A stretch of 64,000 nt of DNA from Variovorax sp. S12S4 (GCF_023195515.1 NZ_JALPKR020000002.1:4379001-4443000); one strand, 5' to 3'. Counted from the first letter of the stretch, positions 29,837 through 40,558 are shown. The notes: generated by a model not told the origin, from the letters alone. Numbers and translations: made by a program.

Positions 29837-30529
29837 ATGGCAACCCATCTCGATCTCGACGAACAGGAACAGCTCGACCAGCTCAAGCATTTCTGGAACA
29901 CCTACGGCACCCTGATCACTTGGGTGGTATTGCTTGTGGCCGGAGCCTTCGTGGCGTGGAACGGCTGGCAGTATTTCCAGCGCAGCAAGGCGGCGCAAGC
30001 CGCGGCGCTCTACGACGAGGTCGAGCGCAGCGCGCAGTCCGGCGACGTGGAACGCATCCAGCGCGTGCTGGCCGACATGAAGGAACGCTTCGCCAAGACG
30101 GCCTATGCGCAGCAGGCCGGCCTTCTTGCCGCCAAGGCGCTGTACGAGAAGGGCAATCTGGACGCTTCGCGCGCAGCCCTCGGCTGGGTCGCCGAAAGCG
30201 CTGTCGATCCGGGCTACAAGGCGGTTGCCAAGCTCCGGCTGGCGGCCGAACTGCTCGACAGCAAGTCGTACGACGAAGCGCTGAAGCAACTCTCTGGCGA
30301 TGTGCCCAAGGAATTCGAGCCTCTCGTGGCAGATCGCAAGGGCGATATCTACATGGCCCAGGGCAAGCGCAACGAAGCGCAAGCCGAATACCGCAAGGCC
30401 TGGACCGGTCTTGGCGCGACGTCCGACTACCGGCGTCTCGTCGAATTCAAGCTCAATGCCTCCGGCGTCGATCCGAAAAGCCTGGCACCCGTGATCACGG
30501 TCACGCCGGCAGCCCCCCAAAAATCCTGA
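29837..30529 (+). CDS. yfgM: YfgM-like TPR membrane protein (periplasmic chaperone)
   Basis: A 230-residue membrane-anchored protein. A short cytoplasmic N-terminus (MATHLDLDEQEQLDQLKHFW) is followed by one transmembrane helix (TLITWVVLLVAGAFVAWNGW) and periplasmic TPR repeats. The sequence QYFQRSKAAQAAALYDEVER and the C-terminal DRKGDIYMAQGKRNEAQAEYRKAW fit the YfgM/DUF2133 family. In E. coli YfgM works with PpiD at the SecYEG translocon. It lies between hisS and bamB, as is conserved. Confidence 0.88.
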   Translation: MATHLDLDEQEQLDQLKHFWNTYGTLITWVVLLVAGAFVAWNGWQYFQRSKAAQAAALYDEVERSAQSGDVERIQRVLADMKERFAKTAYAQQAGLLAAKALYEKGNLDASRAALGWVAESAVDPGYKAVAKLRLAAELLDSKSYDEALKQLSGDVPKEFEPLVADRKGDIYMAQGKRNEAQAEYRKAWTGLGATSDYRRLVEFKLNASGVDPKSLAPVITVTPAAPQKS

Positions 30530-30541
30530 TCGCATCGCATT

Positions 30542-31684
30542 ATGAATTTCAAGCGTTTCATGCCTGAGTCGTCTGTCCTGCGTGCGGGTTCGGCTATTGT
30601 TTTGGTAGCAATGCTGGCGGCCTGCTCGGGCACCAGCAAGCCCAAGCCCGCCGAACTGCCGCCAAACCCGGGCCTGTTCGGGGTCCGGCAGGCCTGGAGC
30701 GTGCGCATCCCGGCCGTGAGCTTCCCGCTCGCGGTCGATGTCAGCGGCGACATCGTGACCGTGGCAGGTACCGACGGCACCGTGGTGGCCATCGATGCCC
30801 GTGCCGGGCGCGAAACCTGGCGCGGCAACGTCGGCGCCAAGCTGGCGGCAGGCGTCGGCAGCGACGGGTCGCTGGCCGCCGTCGTCACCGCCGACAATGA
30901 ACTGGTCGCCATCGAAGCCGGCAAGGTCCTCTGGAAGCAGCGCCTCTCGGCCCAGGCCTTTACCGCACCGCTGGTGGCTGGCCGGCGTGTCTTCGTGCAA
31001 ACAGCCGACCGCAGCATCAGCGCCTGGGACGGCCAGAGCGGCCGCCGCCTGTGGCTGCAGCAGCGCACCGCCGAAAACCTCGTGCTCAAGAAATCGGGCG
31101 TGCTGATTGCGGTGGGCGATACGTTGGTGTCGGGCATCGGCGGCCGCCTGGTCGGCATGAACCCGGGCAACGGCACCTCGCGCTGGGAAGCGCCGATTGC
31201 CGCGCCGCGCGGCACCAACGACGTCGAGCGCCTGGTCGACCTGACCGGTAGCGTGAGCCGTGTCGGCGACACCGTGTGCGCCCGGGCTTATTACGCCAAC
31301 GTCGGATGCGTCGACACCGTTCGCGGCCAGCTGCTCTGGACCAAGCCGGCTTCCGGCGCCGAGGGCGTGAGCGGTGACGAAAGCTTTGTGTACGGCACCG
31401 AATCGGACGGCAGCGTCACGGCCTGGCGCCGCGCCGACGGCGAGCGCGCCTGGCAGTCGACCCGCTTCAGGAACCGCGTCCTGACCGGCCCGCTGGCCGT
31501 GGGACGTTCGCTCGTCATCGGCGAAAGCACCGGAACGCTGCACTTTGTCTCGCGCGAAGACGGCGCACTGCTCAATCGCGTCACGCCCGACGGCTCCGCC
31601 ATTGGCGTAACCCCGGTGATGGCCGGCAATACGGTTGTCGTCGTGACGGCCAACGGCGGTGTGTTTGGCTATCGCCCTGAATAA
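30542..31684 (+). CDS. bamB: Outer-membrane protein assembly factor BamB
   Basis: A 380-residue lipoprotein of the BAM complex. The signal peptide ends in LAACSGT (acylated Cys near residue 28). An eight-bladed PQQ-type beta-propeller follows, with repeated blades such as VSGDIVTVAGTDGTVVAIDARAGRETW and SISAWDGQSGRRLW, each closing with a Trp-docking motif. The gene lies 12 bases after yfgM. Confidence 0.94.
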   Translation: MNFKRFMPESSVLRAGSAIVLVAMLAACSGTSKPKPAELPPNPGLFGVRQAWSVRIPAVSFPLAVDVSGDIVTVAGTDGTVVAIDARAGRETWRGNVGAKLAAGVGSDGSLAAVVTADNELVAIEAGKVLWKQRLSAQAFTAPLVAGRRVFVQTADRSISAWDGQSGRRLWLQQRTAENLVLKKSGVLIAVGDTLVSGIGGRLVGMNPGNGTSRWEAPIAAPRGTNDVERLVDLTGSVSRVGDTVCARAYYANVGCVDTVRGQLLWTKPASGAEGVSGDESFVYGTESDGSVTAWRRADGERAWQSTRFRNRVLTGPLAVGRSLVIGESTGTLHFVSREDGALLNRVTPDGSAIGVTPVMAGNTVVVVTANGGVFGYRPE

Positions 31685-31703
31685 CTTTCTCGAAGGCCCG
31701 CCC

Positions 31704-31736
31704 ATGAAAACCGCGCCAATGAAAGGCCGGCCATGA
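31704..31736 (+). CDS. Ten-codon leader reading frame overlapping the der start
   Basis: An ATG at 31704 follows a GAAGG ribosome site by 7 bases and reads [10 protein letters not shown] and stop. Its TGA (31734-31736) overlaps the der ATG at 31733 (ATGA). This geometry would let ribosomes terminating on the leader re-start on der. It may also be accidental, as der has its own GAAAGG six bases before its ATG. Confidence 0.35.
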   Translation: MKTAPMKGRP

Positions 31737-33076
31737 AGCCGGTCGTGGCCCTGGTCGGGCGTCCCAACGTCGGCAAGTCGACCCTTTTCAACCGCCTCAC
31801 GCAGACGCGCGACGCCATCGTTGCCGACTTTGCGGGGCTCACGCGCGACCGCCACTACGGCAACGGCCGCCTGGGCAAGCACGAGTTCATCGTGATCGAC
31901 ACCGGCGGCTTCGAGCCCGATGCCGGCAGCGGCATCTACAAGGAAATGGCCAAGCAGACGCGGCAGGCCGTGGCTGAGGCCGACGTGGTGATCTTCGTGG
32001 TCGACGCGCGCGAAGGCCTTTCGGCGCAAGACCACGACATTGCCAACGAATTGCGCAGGCTGGGCAAGCCGTGCGTGCTGGCGGCCAACAAGGCCGAAGG
32101 CATGCATGACGGCACCAAGCTCGTCGATTTCTACGAGCTGGGCTTTGGCGACGTGCACGGCGTTTCCGCGGCGCACGGGCAGGGCATGCGCGACCTGGTC
32201 GAACTGGCGCTCGCGCCGCTCAACCTGCCCGATCCCGAAGACGACACCGACGAAGACGACGTCAACAAGCCGATCAAGCTTGCAGTGGCCGGGCGGCCGA
32301 ACGTGGGCAAGTCCACGCTGATCAACACCTGGCTTGGCGAAGAGCGCCTGGTGGCCTTCGACATGCCGGGCACCACGCGCGACGCCATTTCGGTGCCGTT
32401 CGAGCGCAATGGCCAGCGCTTCGAGCTCATCGACACGGCTGGCCTGCGCCGCAAGGGCAAGGTGTTCGAGGCGATCGAGAAGTTCTCGGTGGTCAAGACG
32501 CTGCAGGCCATCGAATCGGCCAACGTCGTGCTGCTGCTGCTCGATGCCACGCAGGGCGTGACCGACCAGGACGCGCACATTGCCGGCTACATCCTCGAGA
32601 GCGGGCGGGCGGTGGTGATTGCCATCAACAAGTGGGACGCGGTCGACAGCTATCAGCGCGAGCAGATTCAGCGCCAGATCGAAACCCGCCTGCCGTTCCT
32701 CAAGTTCGCATCGCTGCATTTCATCTCGGCCATCAAGCGCCAGGGTCTCGGCCCGGTGTGGCAGGCGATTGCGCAGGCCCACAAGTCGGCCACCCGCAAG
32801 ATGTCCACGCCTGTGCTGACCCGGCTGCTGCTGGAGGCGGTGCAGTTCCAGTCGCCCAAGCGCGCGGGCATGTTCCGCCCCAAGTTGCGTTATGCGCACC
32901 AAGGCGGCATGAATCCGCCGGTGATCATCATCCACGGCAATTCGCTGGAGCACGTGACCGAGGCGTACAAGCGCTTTCTCGAAGGGCGCTTCCGCAAGGA
33001 ATTCGACCTCGTGGGCACGCCCTTGCGCATCCAGTTCAAAAGCTCGCAGAATCCCTTTGCGGACAAGGACGACTGA
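31733..33076 (+). CDS. der: Ribosome biogenesis GTPase Der (EngA)
   Basis: An essential tandem-GTPase of 447 residues used in 50S subunit maturation. Two G domains are plain: G1 [14 protein letters not shown] (near 8) and [11 protein letters not shown] (near 187); G3 DTGGF and [10 protein letters not shown]4 NKAEG and NKWDAVD. A KH-like C-terminal domain ([31 protein letters not shown]) closes the protein. It lies 48 bases after bamB. Confidence 0.97.
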   Translation: MKPVVALVGRPNVGKSTLFNRLTQTRDAIVADFAGLTRDRHYGNGRLGKHEFIVIDTGGFEPDAGSGIYKEMAKQTRQAVAEADVVIFVVDAREGLSAQDHDIANELRRLGKPCVLAANKAEGMHDGTKLVDFYELGFGDVHGVSAAHGQGMRDLVELALAPLNLPDPEDDTDEDDVNKPIKLAVAGRPNVGKSTLINTWLGEERLVAFDMPGTTRDAISVPFERNGQRFELIDTAGLRRKGKVFEAIEKFSVVKTLQAIESANVVLLLLDATQGVTDQDAHIAGYILESGRAVVIAINKWDAVDSYQREQIQRQIETRLPFLKFASLHFISAIKRQGLGPVWQAIAQAHKSATRKMSTPVLTRLLLEAVQFQSPKRAGMFRPKLRYAHQGGMNPPVIIIHGNSLEHVTEAYKRFLEGRFRKEFDLVGTPLRIQFKSSQNPFADKDD

Positions 33077-33240
33077 GCGCGCTTGCCGACCGATGGCAGC
33101 CAATGAGCTGCGGCTGCGCCGGAAGTTCCGCCTTTTGAGAGACGTTATTTTTCAAAGGCTTTTGACCCCGCCTGCTGCGGCGCAGAAACGCTGTGTTAAG
33201 GTCATCTCTCCAACAACTACTCTTGAACACGGAGAATATC

Positions 33241-33486
33241 GTGAGCAATAAAGGGCAACTTCTACAAGACCCGTTTCTGAACACCCTGCGTCGCGAGCAT
33301 GTGCCGGTCTCCATTTATTTGGTGAACGGTATCAAGCTGCAGGGCCAGATCGAGTCTTTCGACCAGTACGTCGTGTTGCTTCGCAACACGGTGACACAAA
33401 TGGTCTACAAGCACGCCATTTCCACTATCGTGCCGGGTCGTGCCGTCAACTTCTCGGCTGCCGAGAACGACGACGCTGCAGCCTGA
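33241..33486 (+). CDS. hfq: RNA chaperone Hfq
   Basis: An 81-residue Sm-fold hexameric RNA chaperone for sRNA regulation. The Sm1 motif region [20 protein letters not shown] and [19 protein letters not shown], and the Sm2 motif [12 protein letters not shown], match bacterial Hfq; the proximal-face Gln8 and Lys56-His57 are present. The start is a GTG at 33241 with GGAG upstream; the frame is open further 5'. It is shorter at the C-terminus than the 102-residue E. coli protein, a usual betaproteobacterial form. A terminator follows. Confidence 0.97.
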   Translation: MSNKGQLLQDPFLNTLRREHVPVSIYLVNGIKLQGQIESFDQYVVLLRNTVTQMVYKHAISTIVPGRAVNFSAAENDDAAA

Positions 33487-33495
33487 TCGCGCGGA

Positions 33496-33523
33496 GCGCG
33501 GCGGTATCCCCGCCGCGCTTTTT
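33496..33523 (+). terminator. Intrinsic terminator between hfq and hflX
   Basis: Perfect 9-base arms GCGCGGCGG (33496-33504) and CCGCCGCGC (33510-33518) around TATCC, followed by a T5 run. It would end hfq transcription ahead of hflX, leaving hflX to rely on read-through or its own promoter. Confidence 0.85.
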
Positions 33524-33538
33524 CCATATTGATCCCGC

Positions 33539-34708
33539 TTGTCTGAACTGAACTCCCGCCAGGAAGGCGCCGCCGTTCTCGTCGGCGTCGATTTCGGGCT
33601 GCCCCATTTCGACAGCGAACTCGAGGAACTCGGCCTGCTTGCGCAGACCGCGGGCCTGGAACCTGTCGCCCGACTCATCTGCAAGCGCAAGGCGCCCGAC
33701 GCAGCGCTCTTCGTCGGAAGCGGCAAAGCCGATGAAATCAAGGAACTGGCTGCGATGCACCAGGCCAGCGAGGTCATCTTCGACCAGTCGCTGAGCCCCG
33801 CGCAGCAGCGCAATCTCGAGCGTCAGCTCGATGTGGCGGTGTACGACCGCACCTTCCTCATTCTCGAAATCTTCGCGCAGCGGGCCCGCTCCCATGAGGG
33901 CAAGCTGCAGGTCGAACTGGCGCGGCTGCAATATCTCAGCACGCGCCTGGTTCGCCGCTGGTCCCACCTGGAGCGCCAGACGGGCGGTGCGGGTGTGCGC
34001 GGCGGCCCCGGCGAAAAGCAGATCGAACTCGACCGCCGGATGATCAGCGAATCGATCAAGCGCACGCGCGATCGCCTCGCCAAGGTGCAGAAGCAGCGCG
34101 GAACGCAGCGCCGCCAGCGTGAGCGCCGCGAGACCTTCAACATCTCGCTCGTGGGCTACACCAATGCAGGCAAGTCTTCGCTGTTCAACGCGCTGGTGAA
34201 GGCCCGCGCGTATGCGGCCGACCAGCTTTTTGCAACGCTCGACACCACCACGCGCAACCTGTACCTGGGCGACGCCCGCCGGCAGGTTTCCATTTCGGAC
34301 ACCGTCGGCTTCATTCGCGACCTGCCTCACGGCCTGGTCGACGCGTTCAAGGCCACCTTGCAAGAGGCGGTCGATGCCGACTTGCTGCTACACGTGGTCG
34401 ATGCCTCCAACCCGCATTTCCCCGAGCAGATGGCCGAGGTTCAATCGGTTCTCCGCGACATCGGGGCCGATGCCGTTCCGCAGCTTCTGGTGTTCAACAA
34501 GCTCGATGCTCTTGAAACCGCGCAACATCCGCTGCATCTGCAGGACGAGATAGAAATCGACGGCGTGCAGGTTCCGCGTATCTTCCTGAGCGCGCGAAGC
34601 GGCGAGGGCGTTCCCCTGCTGCGGGCCGAGCTGGCCCGCCGGTCGGGTTCCGTGGGCGATACGATGACCCCAGAGGCCGACACTGAATTGCACGATACCG
34701 CCAATTGA
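33539..34708 (+). CDS. hflX: Ribosome-rescuing GTPase HflX
   Basis: A 389-residue GTPase that splits stalled 70S ribosomes. The N-terminal HflX domain (FGLPHFDSELEELGLLAQTAG, VGSGKADEIKEL, DQSLSPAQQRNLERQLDVAVYDR) and the linker block GGVRGGPGEKQIELDRR are diagnostic. The G1 motif is GYTNAGKSSLFN near residue 210, G3 DTVGFIRDLPH, and G4 NKLDAL. The start is a TTG at 33539 (MSELNSRQEGA), the only start ahead of the conserved N-terminus in this frame. It leads into hflKC. Confidence 0.94.
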   Translation: MSELNSRQEGAAVLVGVDFGLPHFDSELEELGLLAQTAGLEPVARLICKRKAPDAALFVGSGKADEIKELAAMHQASEVIFDQSLSPAQQRNLERQLDVAVYDRTFLILEIFAQRARSHEGKLQVELARLQYLSTRLVRRWSHLERQTGGAGVRGGPGEKQIELDRRMISESIKRTRDRLAKVQKQRGTQRRQRERRETFNISLVGYTNAGKSSLFNALVKARAYAADQLFATLDTTTRNLYLGDARRQVSISDTVGFIRDLPHGLVDAFKATLQEAVDADLLLHVVDASNPHFPEQMAEVQSVLRDIGADAVPQLLVFNKLDALETAQHPLHLQDEIEIDGVQVPRIFLSARSGEGVPLLRAELARRSGSVGDTMTPEADTELHDTAN

Positions 34709-34746
34709 TTGGGCACAATCCCGCCACTGACAAGAGAACGAAGCGA

Positions 34747-36147
34747 ATGAATGCAAAGCCAGCGTGGAGAGGGTTTCTGGGCATGTTCAACCTGAACGAT
34801 GGCCGGTGGGGGCGTGGCGATGAGCCCGCATCCAACGGCGACCGCCCGACCGGCAACCGACCTCCCGACGCAGACCCACCGGGCGCCCTGACGCCCCCGC
34901 CTTCGGGCAACAGCAACCAGAACAACGGCAACCGCCCTCGCGGGCAGGGCCCCAACCAGGGGCCGCCGGATCTGGACGAACTCTGGCGCGACCTCAATCG
35001 CAAGCTGGGCGGCTTCTTCGGCGGCAAGGGCGGCGGCAATCGCCCGAGCGGCAACGATGGCGGCGGCAACGGCTACAGGCCCGACATGAAGAATGCGGGC
35101 TTCGGCATCGGCCTCGTGGCCATCGTGGCCGTTCTCATCTGGCTGGGTACCGGCTTCTTCATCGTGAACGAAGGCCAGCAGGCCGTGGTTACCCAGTTCG
35201 GCCGCTACAAGGCGACCGTGGGTGCGGGCTTCAACTGGCGCCTGCCTTACCCGATCCAGCGCCACGAAGTGGTCGTGGTCACGCAGATCCGTTCCACCGA
35301 CGTGGGCCGCGACGCCATCGTGCGCTCGACCGGCCTGCGCGAGTCGGCCATGCTGACCGAGGACGAGAACATCGTCGAAATCAAGTTTGCCGTGCAGTAC
35401 CGCCTGAGCGACGCACGCGCCTACCTGTACGAAAGCAAGTCGCCCACCGAAACCGTAGTGCAGGTGGCCGAAACCGCCGTGCGCGAGGTGGTCGGCAAGA
35501 TGAAGATGGATGCGGCCTTGGCCGAGGAGCGCGACCAGATCGCGCCCCGCGTGCGTACGCTGATGCAGACCATCCTCGACCGCTACAAGGTCGGTGTCGA
35601 GGTGGTCAACATCAACTTGCAGCAGGGCGGCGTGCGACCGCCGGAGCAGGTGCAAGCCGCGTTCGATGACGTGCTCAAGGCCGGACAGGAACGCGAGCGC
35701 GCCAAGAACGAAGCCCAGGCCTATGCCAACGACGTGGTGCCGCGTGCAACGGGTACCGCATCGCGCCTGAAGGAAGAGTCCGAGGCGTACAAGGCGCGCA
35801 TCGTCGCGCAGGCGCAAGGTGATGCCGGCCGCTTCGCCGCCGTGCTGGCCGAATACCAGAAGGCACCGCAGGTCACGCGCGACCGCATGTACACCGACGC
35901 CATGCAGCAGATCTACGCCAGCACCACCAAGGTGCTGGTCGACACCAAGCAAGGCTCCAACCTGCTGTACCTGCCGCTCGACAAGCTCATGCAGGCGAGC
36001 GGCAACAACCAGGCAACGCCCGTCGATGCAGCCAGCCCCAGCGTGGCCGGTACCGCGCCCGCCCAGTCCTCGGTGATTCCCGTGGCCCCCGCCGCCGGCG
36101 ACAACCGCGCCCGCGACGGCCGTTCGCGCGACCGCGACGTGCGTTGA
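34747..36147 (+). CDS. hflK: FtsH protease modulator HflK
   Basis: A 466-residue SPFH/band 7 protein that with HflC cages the membrane protease FtsH. The first about 110 residues are Gly/Asn/Pro-rich and cytoplasmic, followed by a transmembrane helix (GIGLVAIVAVLIWLGTGFFIV) and the band 7 domain beginning NEGQQAVVTQFGRYKATVG. VNINLQQGGVRPPEQVQAAFDDV is a strong HflK signature. A Pro/Ala-rich C-terminus ends in Arg. Starting at the ATG at 34747 is preferred to the GTG at 34705 that lies within the hflX end. Confidence 0.94.
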   Translation: MNAKPAWRGFLGMFNLNDGRWGRGDEPASNGDRPTGNRPPDADPPGALTPPPSGNSNQNNGNRPRGQGPNQGPPDLDELWRDLNRKLGGFFGGKGGGNRPSGNDGGGNGYRPDMKNAGFGIGLVAIVAVLIWLGTGFFIVNEGQQAVVTQFGRYKATVGAGFNWRLPYPIQRHEVVVVTQIRSTDVGRDAIVRSTGLRESAMLTEDENIVEIKFAVQYRLSDARAYLYESKSPTETVVQVAETAVREVVGKMKMDAALAEERDQIAPRVRTLMQTILDRYKVGVEVVNINLQQGGVRPPEQVQAAFDDVLKAGQERERAKNEAQAYANDVVPRATGTASRLKEESEAYKARIVAQAQGDAGRFAAVLAEYQKAPQVTRDRMYTDAMQQIYASTTKVLVDTKQGSNLLYLPLDKLMQASGNNQATPVDAASPSVAGTAPAQSSVIPVAPAAGDNRARDGRSRDRDVR

Positions 36148-36163
36148 AAAGGCTAAGAAGAAC

Positions 36164-37066
36164 ATGAACAGAATCGGATTCATCGCCTCGTCGATCCTCG
36201 TGCTGCTGGTGCTGCTGAGCTCGACCCTCTTCGTGGTCGACCAGCGCCAGTTCGGCGTGGTGTACGCCCTGGGGCAGATCAAGCAGGTCATTACCGAGCC
36301 GGGCCTGCATTTCAAGCTGCCGCCGCCGCTGCAGAACGTCTCGTACATCGATAAGCGGCTGCTCACGCTGTCCAGCCTCGACACCGAGCCCATGCTCACG
36401 GCCGAGAAGCAGCGCGTGGTGATCGACTGGTATGTGCGCTGGCGCATCACCGATCCGCAGGCCTACATCCGCAACGTCGGCCTCGACGAGAGCGCGGGCG
36501 CCACGCAGCTCAATCGCGTGGTTCGCAACGCCTTCCAGGAAAACATCAACAAGCGCACCGTGCGCGACCTGATCTCCGTGCGCCGCGAAGCCCTCATGGC
36601 CGACGTGCAGCGCGAAGTGTTGGCCGTGGTGAAGGGCGCCAAGCCCTGGGGCGTGGACGTGATCGACGTGCGCATCACGCGTGTCGACTATGTGGAAGCA
36701 ATCACCGAATCGGTCTACCGCCGCATGGAGGCCGAGCGCAAGCGCGTTGCCAACGAACTGCGTTCTACCGGTTTTGCCGAAGGCGAAAAGATCCGCGCCG
36801 ACGCCGACCGCCAGCGCGAAGTGATCGTGGCCAATGCATACCGCGACGCCCAGAAGATCAAGGGCGAGGGCGATGCCCAGGCTGCCGCCGCCTACAGCGA
36901 GGCCTTTGGCCGCGATGCGCAGTTCGCCCAGTTCTACCGCAGCCTAGAAGCCTACAAGCAGAGCTTCAACAAGAAGAGCGACGTGATGGTGCTCGACCCG
37001 TCGTCCGACTTCTTCCGCGCCATGCAGAGCGCCGGCACGCCAGCAGGCAACGCGCCGCGCCGCTGA
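36164..37066 (+). CDS. hflC: FtsH protease modulator HflC
   Basis: A 300-residue partner of HflK. One N-terminal transmembrane helix (IASSILVLLVLLSSTLFVV) is followed by the band 7 domain opening VDQRQFGVVYALGQIKQVITEPGLHFKLP. GVDVIDVRITRVDYVEAITESVYRRMEAERKRVA is a typical HflC stretch leading to a coiled coil. It lies 16 bases after hflK. Confidence 0.95.
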   Translation: MNRIGFIASSILVLLVLLSSTLFVVDQRQFGVVYALGQIKQVITEPGLHFKLPPPLQNVSYIDKRLLTLSSLDTEPMLTAEKQRVVIDWYVRWRITDPQAYIRNVGLDESAGATQLNRVVRNAFQENINKRTVRDLISVRREALMADVQREVLAVVKGAKPWGVDVIDVRITRVDYVEAITESVYRRMEAERKRVANELRSTGFAEGEKIRADADRQREVIVANAYRDAQKIKGEGDAQAAAAYSEAFGRDAQFAQFYRSLEAYKQSFNKKSDVMVLDPSSDFFRAMQSAGTPAGNAPRR

Positions 37067-37085
37067 TCCGGCGACCGGCTTCGTC

Positions 37086-37274
37086 GTGAGCGCCGAGATC
37101 TTCTGGAGCGCGCTGGCGCTCGTGCTGGTGATCGAAGGCATCCTGCCTTTCGTGTCGCCGGGCGGGTGGCGGCGCGGCTTCGGCCAGCTGATGCAGCTGC
37201 GCGACGGACAGCTGCGTTTCTTCGGACTTTGCAGCATCTTGCTGGGTTTGCTCCTCCTTTGGGTTTTGGGGTAG
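37086..37274 (+). CDS. DUF2065 small inner-membrane protein
   Basis: A 62-residue hydrophobic protein with two predicted membrane helices (FWSALALVLVIEGILPFVSP and FGLCSILLGLLLLWVLG). The sequence ALVLVIEGILPFVSPGGWRR is typical of DUF2065 (YjeT-like), a family found next to hflC and purA. Function unknown. The start is a GTG at 37086. Confidence 0.85.
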   Translation: MSAEIFWSALALVLVIEGILPFVSPGGWRRGFGQLMQLRDGQLRFFGLCSILLGLLLLWVLG

Positions 37275-37317
37275 CTCGGCCCGGTAGAATCCCGGTTTAA
37301 CCACGCCCCCGATCCCC

Positions 37318-38479
37318 ATGTCCGCCTGGGTCCTCCCGGATCACATTGCCGATGTGCTGCCTTCCGAGGCGCGCCACATCGAAGAACTTCGACGCCAGCT
37401 GCTCGATACCGCCCGTGGCTATGGCTACGAGCTGGTGATGCCGCCGCTGCTCGAGCACCTCGAGTCGTTGCTGTCGGGCACCGGCGAGGCGCTCGACCTC
37501 CAAACCTTCAAGCTCGTCGACCAGCTCTCCGGCCGCAGCATGGGCCTGCGTGCCGACACCACCGCCCCAGGTGGCGCGCATCGACGCCCACTTGCTGAAC
37601 CGCGAGGGCGTGGCCCGCCTGTGCTACTGCGGCCCTGTGCTCCATACCCGCCCGGATCGGCCGCACGCCACGCGCGAGCCGCTGCAGTTCGGCGCTGAAA
37701 TCTACGGCCATGCCGGGCTCGAAGCCGACACCGAAACCCTGCTGCTGGCACTCGACTGCCTTCAGGCGGCCGGCATCGGCAATGGCCTGATCGTCGACCT
37801 GGCGGACGCACGCATCGTGCGGGCGCTGTTTGCCGGCGTGCCGGTCGATGCCTCGGTGCTGGCGCGCGTGCATGCGGCCCTCGTCGCCAAGGATGCAAGC
37901 GAGCTGCATGCGCTCACGCGCAACTTCCCGGCGCCATCTCGCGACGGCTTGCGCGCCCTGGTCCAGCTGTATGGCGATGCGTCGGTGCTCGACGAGGCCG
38001 CCAAGGCCCTCAAGGGCACTCCCGCCGTGAGCGCGGCGCTCGCCGGACTGAAGCAGCTTGCTGACAGCCTGCAGGGCGATTCGGGGCGGCAGATCAGCTT
38101 CGACCTGGCCGACTTGCGCGGCTATGCCTACTACAGCGGCATGCGCTTCGGCATCTATGTGCCGGGCGCGGCCGATGCGCTGGTGCGCGGCGGCCGCTAC
38201 GACGAAGTCGGTGCCGTGTTCGGCCGCAACCGCCCCGCGGTCGGCTTCAGCCTCGACGTGCGCGAGCTCGTCGGCGTGCTGCCGGCACAGCCGCTGCGCG
38301 CTGCCATCCGTGCACCGTGGAGCGATGCCGCCGGCCTGCGCCAGGCCATTGCGGGGCTGCGCAAGGCCGGCGAAACCGTGGTCTGCGTACTGCCCGGCCA
38401 CGGCAGCGAAATCGATGAATTCCATTGCGACCGTGAGCTCGTCGAGCAAGCAGGGCAGTGGCAAGTCCGAGCCATCTGA
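37318..38479 (+). pseudogene. hisZ: ATP phosphoribosyltransferase regulatory subunit HisZ, frame broken near 37565
   Basis: HisZ is a catalytically inactive HisS paralogue that activates the short form of HisG in histidine synthesis. The first frame gives the N-terminus ([28 protein letters not shown], then [11 protein letters not shown]) and stops at 37698. The second frame continues [23 protein letters not shown] to the C-terminus at 38479. Joining them as RADTTPQVARID requires removal of one surplus base near 37561-37568 (ACCACCGCCCCAG read as ACCACGCCCCAG). The total is about 386 residues, normal for HisZ. Its position between DUF2065 and purA is conserved, and loss would impair histidine synthesis, so a sequencing error is the likelier reading. 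Confidence 0.87.
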
Positions 38480-38487
38480 ATTTTTGA

Positions 38488-39834
<1,347 letters not shown>

Positions 39835-39852
39835 ACAGGAACGAACCAGACC

Positions 39853-40377
39853 ATGTTGACCGAAGACGGCAAACATCTCTACGTCAGCTACGACGAGTAC
39901 CACAACCTGATCGAGAAGCTCGCGATCAAGGTGCATCAGTCGGGCTGGGAGTTCGACACCATTCTTTGCCTTGCGCGCGGCGGCATGCGTCCGGGCGACG
40001 TGCTTTCGCGCATCTTCGACAAGCCGCTCGCCATCATGTCGACCAGCTCGTACCGCGCCGACGCCGGCACGGTGCAGGGCCACCTCGACATCGCCCGCTA
40101 CATCACCACGCCCAAGGGCGAGATCGCCGGCAAGGTGCTGCTTGTGGACGACCTCGCCGATTCGGGTCACACGCTGCACGCGGTGATGGACATGCTGCGC
40201 AACAACTACGCACCGATTACCGAGCTGCGCAGCGCCGTGCTCTGGACCAAGGCGCTGTCGACATTCACGCCCGACTACTCGGTCGAATACCTCGCGACCA
40301 ACCCCTGGATTCACCAGCCCTTCGAAGGCTACGACTCGCTCGGGCCTGAAAAGCTGCTCGAGAAGTGGTCGGTCTGA
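39853..40377 (+). CDS. Purine-type phosphoribosyltransferase
   Basis: A 174-residue type I phosphoribosyltransferase. The PRPP-binding motif is VLLVDDLADSGHTL near residue 98, preceded by the PPi loop LARGGMRPGDVLSR. The Gpt/hypoxanthine-type layout and the position next to purA suggest purine salvage (hypoxanthine or xanthine-guanine), but the base is not fixed by sequence. It ends the long ndk-purA run; a GC-rich imperfect palindrome follows the stop. Confidence 0.82.
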   Translation: MLTEDGKHLYVSYDEYHNLIEKLAIKVHQSGWEFDTILCLARGGMRPGDVLSRIFDKPLAIMSTSSYRADAGTVQGHLDIARYITTPKGEIAGKVLLVDDLADSGHTLHAVMDMLRNNYAPITELRSAVLWTKALSTFTPDYSVEYLATNPWIHQPFEGYDSLGPEKLLEKWSV

Positions 40378-40525
40378 ACTGATAGCGGCCCCGGGGGCTG
40401 CAACTCATCAGTTCCCCAGGTTCCCCGGCATGTAGGCGCACGGCGCGTATGCGCCGCCACGGCTTGCAGTCCCCGCTGCAACGATGTAGAACGATAGCGT
40501 TAAAACTTGAAGTTCACAGGCAGTT

Positions 40526-40552
40526 TTGGAGCCGTCAGCGGCTCCAAAGGAG
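40526..40552 (+). promoter_or_regulatory. Perfect hairpin covering the ribosome binding site of the hemerythrin-like gene
   Basis: Arms TTTGGAGCCG (40526-40535) and CGGCTCCAAA (40540-40549) around a TCAG loop, 10 bases each without mismatch. The 3' arm contains the start of the ribosome site AAAGGAG (40547-40553) that serves the ATG at 40559. Folding would hide it, so translation could depend on opening of this stem. Confidence 0.6.
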
Positions 40553-40558
40553 TCAGGC

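Noticed and set aside
29681..33103. A 1140-codon minus-strand frame spanning hisS to der
   Set aside because: It covers four firmly identified plus-strand genes; length is a GC artefact.
33077..33240. A TTGACC box at 33162 as the hfq promoter
   Set aside because: No -10 hexamer lies 15-19 bases downstream, so the match is probably chance.
34441..36450. A 669-codon minus-strand frame opposite hflX and hflK
   Set aside because: No domain; both plus-strand genes are clear.
37421..37430. Unique HisZ N-terminus as a second histidyl-tRNA synthetase
   Set aside because: It lacks the tRNA anticodon-binding domain and sits next to purA as HisZ does; it is the regulatory paralogue.
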